Source: Sphingobacterium sp. UT-1RO-CII-1
GTDB lineage: Bacteria; Bacteroidota; Bacteroidia; Sphingobacteriales; Sphingobacteriaceae
Length of the DNA: 64,000 nt
Direction: 5' to 3'
Assembly (NCBI RefSeq): GCF_026711005.1
Contig: NZ_JAPPVJ010000002.1
Location: forward strand, 682,001 to 746,000
A model generated the notes under the pieces. It had not been told where the DNA came from and did not search any database. It saw nothing but the letters and a program-made list of their open reading frames with translations. Shown piece by piece: positions 16,499 to 25,816 of the stretch (its first letter is position 1; each line of letters begins with the position of its first letter). The position numbers and the translations under genes are program-made.

Positions 16499-16778
16499 AA
16501 ACTGGAAAGATATAAAGGACAATATTTACGGTAAAGTAGGGACTGAAAGGCGTGATGAACTCGATAGGGACTTCGAATCTTTTAAAATCGGCTTAATGCT
16601 TAAAAAAGCCCGTGAAGAAAAACATTTGACCCAAGCCGAACTTGCAGAAATCATCGATAAGAAGCGTGAGTACATTTCAAAAATAGAGAATAACGGGAGT
16701 AACATTACCCTAAAAACCTTATACGATGTTGTCGAAAAAGGATTGGGTGGAAAAGTCAAAATATCCATTGAATTTTAA
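16488..16778 (+). CDS. XRE-family antitoxin (HigA-like)
   Basis: 96 aa from the ATG at 16488, which overlaps the toxin stop by 11 bp; an upstream in-frame ATG at 16458 lies inside the toxin gene. An HTH_3 domain spans residues ~36-75, with 'LTQAELAEIIDKKREYISKIENNGSNITLKTL'. It would bind the toxin and repress the operon. The overlap indicates coupled translation. Confidence 0.88.
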   Translation: METKNWKDIKDNIYGKVGTERRDELDRDFESFKIGLMLKKAREEKHLTQAELAEIIDKKREYISKIENNGSNITLKTLYDVVEKGLGGKVKISIEF

Positions 16779-16798
16779 ATTCTCACCTATCCTTAACC

Positions 16799-17452
16799 TT
16801 GATCGAAGTCGAACATATAGTATCTGTACGCAAACCTGAAAAACCAGACGTGGTCATGGCACGGATGGACTATGTTATCATCTGTCAGGTAATCGAACGG
16901 CTCAACGAAATCGGTATGAGCGATGATGAGCTTTCATTTCTCCTTGGCAAACCCAACAATTACGTCTTTGGCTTCATCGTTAAGCCCAATGACAAGAACA
17001 GATTCCACGAAGATCAGATCGACCTACTGCCCTATCTACTCGATTGTCCTTTTTCGAGAATACTTATCAACAGTACGCCACCTGGAGATATACACCTCCA
17101 TTATACCAAAAAGATTAAGGAGGAAGGATACAAAGGCTTCTCGCATATCATTTACGACATGAATGGTGACGGAACACGCATCATTTGGAAAAAGAAACAG
17201 GCTCCAAAAGGAACTACACGCAAAACAAACGAGCCACTCTTGGCTCTTCTCAAGCAATGGATAGCCGATGGGTATTTCGATCAAAAACAAAATGCTTTGG
17301 AAATATACAAAAAGTTGAAGGCTGAAAATGTCGAACTCCACATCAGCGAGCTCGAAAAATGTCTCAAGATATTATGCCGTGCTAACCAACAGCTACTAGA
17401 GAAAGATGCTGTTGATGGCGTGTTGAAGTATTGGAAACTGCACAAAAAATAA
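16799..17452 (+). CDS. Unknown cytoplasmic protein downstream of the toxin-antitoxin pair
   Basis: 217 aa if the TTG at 16799 is used; an ATG at 16856 gives 198 aa. The N-terminal part has a helix-turn-helix-like look ('IIERLNEIGMSDDELSFLLGKPNNYV' region), and the C-terminal half is helical and charged. It starts 20 bp after the antitoxin stop, so it is probably co-transcribed. It may be a third component or a passenger gene. I do not recognise the family. Confidence 0.6.
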   Translation: MIEVEHIVSVRKPEKPDVVMARMDYVIICQVIERLNEIGMSDDELSFLLGKPNNYVFGFIVKPNDKNRFHEDQIDLLPYLLDCPFSRILINSTPPGDIHLHYTKKIKEEGYKGFSHIIYDMNGDGTRIIWKKKQAPKGTTRKTNEPLLALLKQWIADGYFDQKQNALEIYKKLKAENVELHISELEKCLKILCRANQQLLEKDAVDGVLKYWKLHKK

Positions 17453-17640
17453 AACCTAAAAAAGCACCCAACAATACTGAACAATGGCATAATTTTTCAA
17501 CTTCATAACAAGCAATATCGCCTTATATTTTTAAGTAGTAATAGATACCACCTATTCAAAAAAACAACCTTTTACGTATGTTTTTTCATTTTTTTTTATA
17601 ATAAAATTTCAAAACGCACATATATTTCGATCTTTTATTT

Positions 17641-17648
17641 TATTTTTG
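17641..17648 (+). promoter_or_regulatory. -7 promoter element
   Basis: TATTTTTG matches TAnnTTTG. It lies 38 bp before the ATG at 17687 and 5 bp before an in-frame GTG at 17654. Confidence 0.4.
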
Positions 17649-17686
17649 TTTAAGTGAAAATAGCTAAGCACATACATATATTTGAT

Positions 17687-18022
17687 ATGGCTAAACAAAT
17701 CTTAGTAGCAAAGGTTTGTTTTTTTGTTTTTTTAACAAAAATGCTCATTGCTGGCACTCCAATCTTTGTAGATACACTGGACAAAGGAACAGTCTTACAA
17801 GTTTTGATGCAACTTGAAGTTGAACAAACGTCTAAAGGATCGACCACTAATAATGAAGATCTACACGAAAATGGCGCTAAAGTTTTCAAACCAGATGCTA
17901 TAGACTACTTAACACTAAACCCAACTATAGAAAACAACGGAAAGCAACGTAACTATCTACGTAATGAAAAGATCATCTGTACATTCGTTGCCTCGGTCCC
18001 TACCCCGCCTCCTAATAGCTAA
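17687..18022 (+). CDS. Small protein with N-terminal hydrophobic segment, unknown
   Basis: 111 aa from the ATG at 17687 (GTG at 17654 would give 122 aa). Residues ~5-25 form a signal/TM segment ('VAKVCFFVFLTKMLIAGTPIF'), and the rest is polar and low in complexity, ending with a Pro-rich tail. A -7 promoter element lies close upstream. No family recognised. Confidence 0.5.
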   Translation: MAKQILVAKVCFFVFLTKMLIAGTPIFVDTLDKGTVLQVLMQLEVEQTSKGSTTNNEDLHENGAKVFKPDAIDYLTLNPTIENNGKQRNYLRNEKIICTFVASVPTPPPNS

Positions 18023-18144
18023 AACACAGTTTTAAAAGCTCATACTTCACTGCTTCTTTTGCTCCTGGTTAAGGATGCAATAGCATCATGTGTTGTATAG
18101 GGTATTCGAAAAAATATCATCAATAAATACATTTAATTTTTTTT

Positions 18145-19752
18145 ATGTTAGGAACACGTATGTCCGCTTTTCTCAAACTATCGAAAAGGGACTTGAAATA
18201 TGATTTTTCCGCGAGTATTGTAGTATTCCTGGTAGCTCTACCCCTATGCTTGGGTATTGCGATGGCTTCAGGCGCTCCCCTTTTCGCAGGTATATTAACA
18301 GGTATTATAGGAGGTATAGTAGTTGCGTCTTTTTCAGGATCACAGCTCAGCGTAAGTGGTCCTGCAGCAGGACTTACCACTATAGTATATGGTGCCATTC
18401 AACAGCTAGGGGCTTATGAAACATTCTTGTTAGCAGTAGTTATTGCAGGGCTTGTACAGCTCGTGCTGGGAATTATTAAAGCAGGTATGATTGGGAACTT
18501 CTTTCCATCAGCCGTTATCCTTGGTATGCTTACAGCAATAGGTATCACCATTATATTGAAACAGCTGCCTCTTGCCTTCGGCATGATGGAGCCTCACGCC
18601 TTCGAAATTGACAATGGCGGCGGCTTAAAAGCTTTTACAGACACCGTTTTCTCGACAATCAATGTCGGCGCAACTATTATCTGTTTATTGTCGTTATTCA
18701 TATTGATTTACTGGCCATCCATCCAATACCTCAACAAAGTTCCAGCTCCGCTACTAGTGGTTATAGTTGGTGTAGCCTTAGGCTACAGCTTTCAGAACAC
18801 TTCCTTTGCACTAATTAATGGAAGTGCGCATTTTGTGACTATCCCAGTGGTGTCATCATTTGAAGAGTTTAAAGCTTTATTTATCTTTCCAGATTTTACC
18901 CAAATAGCGAATATAGAGGTCTGGACCGTCGCCATCACTATAGCAATTGTAGCGAGTTTAGAAACATTGCTAAGTATAGAGGCGGTTGATAAGTTAGACC
19001 CTATGAAAAGAGTTTCTCCAACGAGTAAAGAGCTCTTGGCTCAAGGGGTAGGTAATATGACATCTGGATTTCTTGGCGGTATCCCGCTCACCTCAGTGAT
19101 CGTTCGATCCTCGGCCAATGCCAACTCAGGCGGTCGTACTCGTCAATCGGCCATATTACACGGTATATGGTTACTATTAGCAGTATTAGCCATTCCAGCA
19201 ATTATCAACCTCATCCCTTTAGCTTGTCTAGCTGCGATCTTATTACATACGGGCTACAAACTAGCTAAGCCCTCCTTATTTAAATCTATGTATGGCAAAG
19301 GTTTAGATCAGTTTATTCCTTTTTTCGTGACGGTATTGGCTATTGTTGCAACAGATTTATTAAAAGGCGTAGGAATAGGAATCTTAGTATCCATGTTTTA
19401 CATCTTTCGGGCAAACATACAGAATGCTTTTATCTTCCATTTTTCAAAAGACACAGACCAAGATAATGAAGATGGCTCTAAAGTAAAAATAACATTGGCG
19501 GAAGAGGTTACTTTCCTTAATAAAGCCGCTATACAGAAACAGCTTTATGCATTACCAAAAACTGTAAAATCGGTAACAATAGATGGCCGTAACAGTAAAT
19601 TTTTGGATAAAGACGTGATTGAAGTAATTAAAGATTATGAGCATAATGCACGCATCAAAGGTATCGAGATTATCTTAATTGATATTACATACAAAAAACA
19701 ACCGCAAGAGCAATTCCTAAAACGGAAGAAAGTAATGCAAAAAGCATACTAG
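18145..19752 (+). CDS. SulP-family anion transporter with STAS domain, likely bicarbonate
   Basis: 535 aa. It has about 12 TM helices with the SulP signatures 'LPLCLGIAMASGAPLFAGILTGIIGG' and 'SVSGPAAGLT' in the first half, and 'ANANSGGRTRQSAILHG' in the second. A cytoplasmic STAS-like domain spans residues ~440-525 ('VTIDGRNSKFLDKDVIEVIKDYE'). SulP proteins move sulfate or bicarbonate with Na+ or H+. The gene directly downstream encodes a carbonic anhydrase, which favours bicarbonate over sulfate. The start at 18145 gives a normal N-terminus. Confidence 0.92.
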   Translation: MLGTRMSAFLKLSKRDLKYDFSASIVVFLVALPLCLGIAMASGAPLFAGILTGIIGGIVVASFSGSQLSVSGPAAGLTTIVYGAIQQLGAYETFLLAVVIAGLVQLVLGIIKAGMIGNFFPSAVILGMLTAIGITIILKQLPLAFGMMEPHAFEIDNGGGLKAFTDTVFSTINVGATIICLLSLFILIYWPSIQYLNKVPAPLLVVIVGVALGYSFQNTSFALINGSAHFVTIPVVSSFEEFKALFIFPDFTQIANIEVWTVAITIAIVASLETLLSIEAVDKLDPMKRVSPTSKELLAQGVGNMTSGFLGGIPLTSVIVRSSANANSGGRTRQSAILHGIWLLLAVLAIPAIINLIPLACLAAILLHTGYKLAKPSLFKSMYGKGLDQFIPFFVTVLAIVATDLLKGVGIGILVSMFYIFRANIQNAFIFHFSKDTDQDNEDGSKVKITLAEEVTFLNKAAIQKQLYALPKTVKSVTIDGRNSKFLDKDVIEVIKDYEHNARIKGIEIILIDITYKKQPQEQFLKRKKVMQKAY

Positions 19753-19808
19753 TAGATTTATCACTGCAAGTTGGACGCATGAAAAACGCACCATATAATA
19801 TTTATAAC

Positions 19809-20456
19809 ATGGAAAATAAAGAATTAAAAATAGGTTTTCAAAAAATACTCGAAGGTAATAAAAACTGGATTGAGTTTGTAAGCAAAGACAAAACGGGCAG
19901 ATTTCAACAATTGGCTAAAGGTCAAAATCCAGAAATACTATGGATAGGCTGCGCAGATAGTCGCGTACCGGCCAATGAGCTTACAGGCACAAAACCTGGA
20001 GAGGTATTCGTACACCGTAATATAGCCAATATGGTTATCCATTCCGACATGAGCATGCTATCGGTACTTGATTATGCAGTCAATGTTTTAAAAATAAAGC
20101 AGGTTATTATAGCAGGGCATTATGGTTGTGGAGGCGTTGCTGCCGCGCTAAGCCGTCAACAATTCGGAATCATAGATAATTGGCTATGCCACATCAAAGA
20201 TGTATATCGTATACATGCTAAAGAGATCGATGCAATAGCAGATCACGACCAGAAAGTCGACCGGTTGATAGAACTTAATGTTAAAGAACAGGTGTTCAAT
20301 TTATGCACCACATCGATCATTCAAAATGCTTGGAAAGAAAGGAATGACCTAGCAGTACACGGAATGGTTATCAACATTGGCACGGGAGAGCTAATAGACC
20401 TTGGTTCTACATTCACCAGCAACGATGATTTGGGTGAAGTATTTGCTTATAAATAA
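19809..20456 (+). CDS. Beta-class carbonic anhydrase
   Basis: 215 aa from the ATG at 19809 (an in-frame ATG at 19779 adds ten residues). It carries the zinc and catalytic motifs of the beta class: 'CADSRVPANELTG', 'HRNIANMV' and 'HYGCGGV'. It interconverts CO2 and bicarbonate in the cytoplasm. It lies 56 bp after the SulP gene and the two probably form one operon that supplies or recycles inorganic carbon. A hairpin terminator follows. Confidence 0.95.
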   Translation: MENKELKIGFQKILEGNKNWIEFVSKDKTGRFQQLAKGQNPEILWIGCADSRVPANELTGTKPGEVFVHRNIANMVIHSDMSMLSVLDYAVNVLKIKQVIIAGHYGCGGVAAALSRQQFGIIDNWLCHIKDVYRIHAKEIDAIADHDQKVDRLIELNVKEQVFNLCTTSIIQNAWKERNDLAVHGMVINIGTGELIDLGSTFTSNDDLGEVFAYK

Positions 20457-20481
20457 AATTCACACACATATTTAATAAGAC

Positions 20482-20518
20482 AATCACGAGTATTTGTAGT
20501 AACAAAATGCTCGTGATT
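20482..20518 (+). terminator. Terminator after carbonic anhydrase gene
   Basis: AATCACGAG (20482-20490) pairs with CTCGTGATT (20510-20518), loop 19 nt, followed by TGTTTTCTT. Confidence 0.65.
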
Positions 20519-20625
20519 TGTTTTCTTGTATGGCGTAATACGGCATTGCTAAAGATAGCTCCATAACATGCTCTTTTTTAATAAAATGAATTAGCGATTA
20601 TTAAAATACAACAAATAAAACACTA

Positions 20626-21051
20626 TTACCGTTCTGCAAGTTCTTTCAACTTTTCATTCATTTCATTGAAGCCATTAATCGTTTTTTGGGGATTGAATAG
20701 CCCTACAAAGACACCTTCAAATTGCTCTCTTTGAATAAAAGTAGTTGTGCCGTTACCATTGTCAATTAATTCGAATGTATGTCTTCCATCAAATAGTCCA
20801 CCAATAAATACTTTACCTAACCAACTCAATTCTTTATTGTCTATTTTAGTCATTATAATTGGTTTAAAAGCCATTGCTTTGCCATTCGGCGGTTTAATAC
20901 TGACTTTAATTTTATTGCCTTTTTCTACTTTTCCTTTTAATGCAACAATAAAAGGATTCCAACTCGGATAGTTATCAAAGTCTGTCAAAATTGACCATAT
21001 TATTTCTGGGGTTGCGTGTATAAGAATTTCTGTCTTGATTTCTTTTGCCAT
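20626..21051 (-). CDS. SRPBCC (START/polyketide cyclase-like) domain protein
   Basis: 141 aa from the ATG at 21051; an ATG at 21078 would add nine residues. Family features are 'TEILIHATPEIIWSILTDFDNYPSWNPFI' at the N-terminus and the long C-terminal helix 'NPQKTINGFNEMNEKLKELAE'. It is a hydrophobic-ligand-binding fold; the ligand is unknown. It lies 118 bp downstream of the Crp/Fnr-type regulator on the same strand and may be its target. Confidence 0.88.
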   Translation of the reverse strand: MAKEIKTEILIHATPEIIWSILTDFDNYPSWNPFIVALKGKVEKGNKIKVSIKPPNGKAMAFKPIIMTKIDNKELSWLGKVFIGGLFDGRHTFELIDNGNGTTTFIQREQFEGVFVGLFNPQKTINGFNEMNEKLKELAER

Positions 21052-21169
21052 AGCTGGTGAATTGATAAAAATCGTCACTAAATAAGAGAGATAAAACTTT
21101 TAATTTCTCGTTCCATTTATTTAACATGACAAAGGTCTATCTTATTTAACAGTATTGGCTTGACAAAAA

Positions 21170-21742
21170 TCAAGAAAGCTGTTTTTTTCTTATTCGACTA
21201 AAAGTTTCTGGTGTCATCCCAAGCATTGATGCAATGTATTGTAGTGGGACCTGATTAAATAGCTCTTTGTTGTTCTCGAAAAAAAAGAGATATCGTTCTT
21301 CGGCCGACATAGAAAGGTGACTAAAAATCCTGTCCTCAAGTGTTGTAAAACATTTGACAATAAACAGTTTTTCCAATTCAGACCATTTGGGAAGGGTGTT
21401 TTTAATTTTTTCGTATTCGTCTTTGTTGATGGTGTAAAGCTCTGTGTCGGTCAAGGTTTGAATTGTCCAGCGACTGGGGCTATTGAAGATAAAACTAGAT
21501 AGGTCCGTTACAAAAGTACCTTTGGTTGAGATCCATTGCGTAACTTCCTTACTTTCTATCTCGGTAAAAATCCGTAAAAGTCCAGATTGTACAAAACTCA
21601 ATCTTTCACATTTCTTGTTTGTTTTAAGGACATAATGGCCTTTATCGAAAGTTTCTAGCCTGAATAGCGAAGTGATAGATTTTAATTCTGTTGGTTCTAT
21701 TATTCCAAAATAGGATCTTATACTTGATTCAAGCTCTGTCAT
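21170..21742 (-). CDS. Crp/Fnr-family transcriptional regulator
   Basis: 190 aa. An N-terminal cyclic-nucleotide-binding-like domain ('FDKGHYVLKTNKKCERLSFVQSGLLRIF') leads to a C-terminal winged helix with 'PLQYIASMLGMTPETFSRIRKK'. It has no Fnr-type cysteine cluster at the N-terminus. This size and form is common in Bacteroidota, where the ligand is usually unknown. It starts 25 nt after a TAAATTTG -7 element and is upstream of the SRPBCC gene. Confidence 0.92.
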   Translation of the reverse strand: MTELESSIRSYFGIIEPTELKSITSLFRLETFDKGHYVLKTNKKCERLSFVQSGLLRIFTEIESKEVTQWISTKGTFVTDLSSFIFNSPSRWTIQTLTDTELYTINKDEYEKIKNTLPKWSELEKLFIVKCFTTLEDRIFSHLSMSAEERYLFFFENNKELFNQVPLQYIASMLGMTPETFSRIRKKQLS

Positions 21743-21766
21743 TTTGTTGGTTTTTGAGAATAATTA

Positions 21767-21774
21767 CAAATTTA
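21767..21774 (-). promoter_or_regulatory. -7 promoter element for the Crp/Fnr-type gene
   Basis: TAAATTTG on the minus strand fits TAnnTTTG; no -33 TTG at normal spacing. Confidence 0.4.
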
Positions 21775-22298
21775 CATAATATTATTTGTTGCCCACCTTG
21801 TGTAAATAGCCTATAGTGACAAAAGAGACTTCTAAACTACTCGATACCATAATTACCAATGAAAGAAAGTAAGGACATGCATGCAGTGAGAGAACAGGAA
21901 TATCCGGAAAAATAGTTGCCGAAAAATAAAACACAAACTTTCTCTAGATGACTTAATTTTTCAATGGACAGAGAGAACTTCAAAAGATTAAAATGCTTTC
22001 ATCTTTATGCATAACAGTTGTCCCACGGGCGTGAGACAACTGAATAGCATAAAGTGCTAAAATATAAAAGCCTTGAAGAGAAAGACGCAGGCTTTTATTA
22101 TAGGGGTTGCAGAAAGCTTTATACCCCCGCAATTAATCAATTGAGGGTTAATATAACGAAAACAATCTGAAATATAAGCATATAGCTACCTAATGTCGCT
22201 GTAAAGTAGCTTCTTTGTAACAGGAGTTAATAAAAAGCATAGGTTATTTATCAAAAACCAAATTTACAGGACCACCAAAAAAGGATGAACAGTCGCTA
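21775..22298. other. Intergenic region holding hairpin element copy B
   Basis: No gene is evident between the Crp/Fnr-type gene and the PNGase F-like gene. The region holds the three-hairpin element at 22020-22127; the remainder is AT-rich and featureless to my reading. Confidence 0.5.
22020..22127. repeat. Three-hairpin intergenic element, copy B
   Basis: The palindrome GTCCCACG-GG-CGTGAGAC (22020-22037) differs from copy A by a compensatory G-C to A-T pair change plus one mismatch. Then come ATAAAAGCCT/AGGCTTTTAT (22064-22073 and 22089-22098) and GGGGT/ACCCC (22103-22107 and 22123-22127). On the minus strand it is 170 bp beyond the PNGase F-like stop codon, so it may end that transcript. 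Confidence 0.6.
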
Positions 22299-24215
22299 TT
22301 ATTTTTTATTTATCCGCCCTTTAAATCTACTCACTCCATTCATAAAAGCTTCTACGACAATCCTTCCTTTTGGAAGATGATTTAAATCATATTGATATGC
22401 TGCATTCTTAACTGCTTTATATTCGTGCTTTTGCCACAGCACACCATCGACAGTAATCTGCACAGTCATGTCGCTGAATGTATTGGAAACAACTTTTAAT
22501 TCAGTATGATCAATAACAGATCGAGGATATAGAGAAAAAGCATGTCTAGCTACTAACGTATCCATTTCAAAACCGGAAGTAGCTTTAAAGCTAAACATTT
22601 CACCACTTCCACAGTCGCTTTCAAAAGCATGAATAAGGTTGCCAGCAAAATCAAATATGCGCAGATGCCCATCTCCTTTTTGAGGTTGTGCCCAAAACTC
22701 CAGACCATTACCCGCAGTATCTATCAACTGTAAGGAGTGCAGCCCCTCCGATAAACGGATGGTGTCTCTATAAACTGTTTCAGGAGACAAAACGGAGGAC
22801 AATTTCTGATATAACGTATCTTTTTGTGCATTGACCAGATAAATGCTATTGTCTTCAGGATGTTTATTTGTAAGCAGTTCCAGTACAAACTCATTAGGGA
22901 ATCTCTCCGGTGCTGTAAACTTTATCTCTTTGCTATTATCCCCAATCCAGGCATCCCTCTTGCCATTGGGTTTATCAAGTGTTAGATGAAAAACATTATC
23001 GCCATCTTTCTCGTCGATCTCTCCGGGCAAAATAATATCAGCTACCTGATTGAAAGCAAGCTCACCTTTCCAGTGATAGGTTTTAGTAGGGAAACCTTTC
23101 GTACCGTATACGATAGTCAATGAACGAAGCAGATCTGCGCCTAAATTTCTGAAAGAAATACGTGGCCCAGAGCTTGCCGGATTCATCCGTGAAAAACGCT
23201 GTTCGTCGCTAGGCACCATAATAGCCTCGATTGCTACATCTGTTTTTTGCTTTGGCGCAGAATAATGAAACAAGAAGGAAGTTATGTTTTCAACAGCTTG
23301 TATATTGTCCGTAGCGGTATAAGGCTCCATAGTGAGGGAAACTTGGTGTTTACCGGGTTTAGTAAAAACATCAATAATATCGGCCTCTTGCAAATCGCCA
23401 GGACACCAATAAGCACGGTCGTAAATCCAGGTTCCGCCCTGCGGATAAAGTGGATTATCTCCACATTTCTTCCACATATCTCTGCGGTCAACGACCTTGC
23501 CGTCTAAAGAGATTTCCCGCCAACGGCTACAGAACTCACTACAACCACGAGGCTTGTCCATACCATGCCCCGTATGCTGTATACGGATGCGACTCAACTC
23601 GGCACCTTTCTCCGACTCATAAGATATAGGCAAAAGATGTTCTTCAATATTCGCTCGAGGATCGCCATACTTATAGGCTTGGTTCCATAAAGGCTCCATA
23701 CCTAATGGCTCAACGACAGAAGGCCCATGCAGTATTTCAAAATCTATACTCAAAGCCCAGCCCACTGTACTGTCTTCATAGCCAGTATGTACATAAACAA
23801 TCTCCACACTATCGCGCAACAACGGTGCAAAATCAGTGACATCGACCTGCCATTTCCAACTCCACCCCTTGTTATATATACTACCATAAGGTGTCAGCAT
23901 TCTGCTCAACTCATAATTCAGTTCCGGACTATTTTTACCGCCTTTGCGCCGTAAAATAATATGATCTAAATAATCCCAATGCGCAGTGTTTAAGCTATCA
24001 GGGCTACCCAAAGTAACATGCATAGTGACTTTACGGATAGACTCATCCTTGCTGGGAAACACAGCCCAAGCAGGATAAGGATTTGCCGCGGTAATAGGGT
24101 CACAAATAATCGTAGAACGATCGTGTGTGTTAACATACGTTATAACAGGCTTTTGGGCAACCGCTCCAAAACATATAATAACAAGAAATAACGTTAAGAT
24201 TGATTTAAAATTCAT
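22299..24215 (-). CDS. Peptide-N-glycosidase F-related exported protein
   Basis: 638 aa from the ATG at 24215 (a GTG at 24221 is also in frame). The signal peptide ends 'FGAVAQ'. The middle has the PNGase F two-jelly-roll pattern, including 'GHGMDKPRGCSEFCSRWREISLDGK' and 'GTWIYDRAYWCPGDL', which match conserved stretches of the flavobacterial enzyme. About 280 extra C-terminal residues form beta-rich domains ending in a CUB/secretion-like tail. PNGase F releases N-linked glycans from glycoproteins. Whether the catalytic acids are kept was not verified. It is last in the sigma-FecR-SusCD-CE15 region, behind a serine hydrolase. Confidence 0.82.
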   Translation of the reverse strand: MNFKSILTLFLVIICFGAVAQKPVITYVNTHDRSTIICDPITAANPYPAWAVFPSKDESIRKVTMHVTLGSPDSLNTAHWDYLDHIILRRKGGKNSPELNYELSRMLTPYGSIYNKGWSWKWQVDVTDFAPLLRDSVEIVYVHTGYEDSTVGWALSIDFEILHGPSVVEPLGMEPLWNQAYKYGDPRANIEEHLLPISYESEKGAELSRIRIQHTGHGMDKPRGCSEFCSRWREISLDGKVVDRRDMWKKCGDNPLYPQGGTWIYDRAYWCPGDLQEADIIDVFTKPGKHQVSLTMEPYTATDNIQAVENITSFLFHYSAPKQKTDVAIEAIMVPSDEQRFSRMNPASSGPRISFRNLGADLLRSLTIVYGTKGFPTKTYHWKGELAFNQVADIILPGEIDEKDGDNVFHLTLDKPNGKRDAWIGDNSKEIKFTAPERFPNEFVLELLTNKHPEDNSIYLVNAQKDTLYQKLSSVLSPETVYRDTIRLSEGLHSLQLIDTAGNGLEFWAQPQKGDGHLRIFDFAGNLIHAFESDCGSGEMFSFKATSGFEMDTLVARHAFSLYPRSVIDHTELKVVSNTFSDMTVQITVDGVLWQKHEYKAVKNAAYQYDLNHLPKGRIVVEAFMNGVSRFKGRINKK

Positions 24216-24393
24216 TATCACTAAAATGCTTTTGAAAAGATAAAGATAAGATGTTTTATTAATCTACTTTAAAAGAATAAAACATTAGCAATTATTGGTA
24301 CTCTCTTGTAAAAAATGTAGTCACAGAATGCAAAAATAGCTTTATAGTAAAAACCCATTGGGCAATTAATACAAAACAACAAATTAGAAACGT

Positions 24394-25614
24394 TTACTTA
24401 CTGATCATGCTTTCGTAATCGGATAAAGACTTCCATATTTCTTCTATTTCGGGCCATACGATATCGGTAAAATCAGTATCTGTATTAACCAAAACTACTT
24501 TACCCACTTTAGTTGTAGGATTGAAATACATAGCTGTAAAGACTCCCGGGTCGGAACCATTATGCCCTATCATATCATTTTTAACCTGTAAAAAATCATT
24601 TCGAAACTCCATAAAAACACCATATTCTTCAGTTTCATCCTGATCTATAAATCTTTGTTTTTCAAAAAGGGTATTATAACTTTCCTTTGTCAACAACTTG
24701 CCACTTCCGTTACACCCCTTAATCAACTCGGATAAAAATAATCCCATATCATGGCTCGATGTTACAAGTCCACCATCAGCATAGGTAATAAGAGAGTATT
24801 CGGCTATCATTTTTCCTTTATAAGCAAATAACCGAGAACGTCCTAAGCTATCAATATCTCCTACGGACCAACCGGAACTATTCATTTCCAAAGGTTGCAT
24901 GATGTAGTTTCGTGTGAATATACGGTAGTCTTGCTCAACTGCAGACTCAATAACCAAAGCGCAAAGAGCAGCCCCTATATTGGAATATTCTCGTTTTTCG
25001 CCTGGCTTTGAGTCTAAAAATGTACTTTTTTGATACCACTTACCACCTTGGGTAAGACTATTCAACATAAAGTCTTTTAATGAAATATGGGTTTCGGGCT
25101 TATTAAAATAATCATAAACACCTTCATTTTCGTCGTGCTGATCTTTGCTTAAAACATAAGATTTTGCGTAAACCTCATCCAGATCGTTAATTGAAGAAGT
25201 ATGGTATGCCAAATGCTTAATAAGGATGGGGATTTCAGGATAATGAGGATTAACGACTTTAAAAGGTAAATAGTCGTTGATGGGATCATTAATGTTTAGC
25301 TTACCCAACTCTTGCGCTTTAAGCAGAGCAACACCTATCAAGGTTTTAGATATGGAAGCTATATTTTGAGTGCTATGCGCAGTATATGCCTTTATTTGAT
25401 CGAGACTAGCAAAGCCAAAACCTTTGTTGTACACGAGTCCCTTTTCATCAACAACAGCCACAGAAAAACCTCTAATGCCATCTTTACGATAGGCTAATTC
25501 TAAACTCTTAGTCAGCGCATCATCAGCTAACCGTTGGCTTTTTTCGCTTTTGTGCCCATATTGACAAGAAAAGAGTAAAAATGAAGCGAAAAAGATTATA
25601 AATATATTTTTCAT
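24394..25614 (-). CDS. Serine hydrolase, class C beta-lactamase family lipoprotein
   Basis: 406 aa with a lipoprotein signal ('FASFLLFSC'). The catalytic SxxK is 'SISK', the YxN is 'YSN', and the third motif is 'HNGSDPG'. This fold includes penicillin-binding proteins, esterases and D-amino acid peptidases, and resistance function should not be assumed. A strong terminator separates it from the CE15 gene upstream, and 178 bp separate it from the PNGase F-like gene downstream. A role in removing acyl or peptide groups from the locus substrate is inferred. Confidence 0.9.
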   Translation of the reverse strand: MKNIFIIFFASFLLFSCQYGHKSEKSQRLADDALTKSLELAYRKDGIRGFSVAVVDEKGLVYNKGFGFASLDQIKAYTAHSTQNIASISKTLIGVALLKAQELGKLNINDPINDYLPFKVVNPHYPEIPILIKHLAYHTSSINDLDEVYAKSYVLSKDQHDENEGVYDYFNKPETHISLKDFMLNSLTQGGKWYQKSTFLDSKPGEKREYSNIGAALCALVIESAVEQDYRIFTRNYIMQPLEMNSSGWSVGDIDSLGRSRLFAYKGKMIAEYSLITYADGGLVTSSHDMGLFLSELIKGCNGSGKLLTKESYNTLFEKQRFIDQDETEEYGVFMEFRNDFLQVKNDMIGHNGSDPGVFTAMYFNPTTKVGKVVLVNTDTDFTDIVWPEIEEIWKSLSDYESMISK

Positions 25615-25731
25615 TTTCTTTTAGACTGCTGGTGTTAAAATAATATTTTAAAAATCATCAAGTATATTACAAAGACGCTACAAGCATTATTAGCACCATA
25701 ACTTCTAAATTGACTGAGCTAAAGTAACTAA

Positions 25732-25776
25732 AAAAAATATAGGTTCGACATATACTTTGCCGAACCTATATTTTTT
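25732..25776 (-). terminator. Strong terminator after the CE15 esterase gene
   Basis: A 16-bp perfect stem (25732-25747 with 25761-25776), core AGGTTCG/CGAACCT, is flanked by A/T runs on both sides. On the minus strand it lies 40 bp after the esterase stop. Confidence 0.88.
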
Positions 25777-25816
25777 AATGACTAGAAAGTACTAGCCAGA
25801 TTTACTGTCTTAATTA

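Noticed and set aside
24394-25614. Beta-lactamase conferring antibiotic resistance
   Set aside because: Only the broad serine hydrolase fold is evident; the lipoprotein lies in a glycan-type locus and resistance cannot be inferred.
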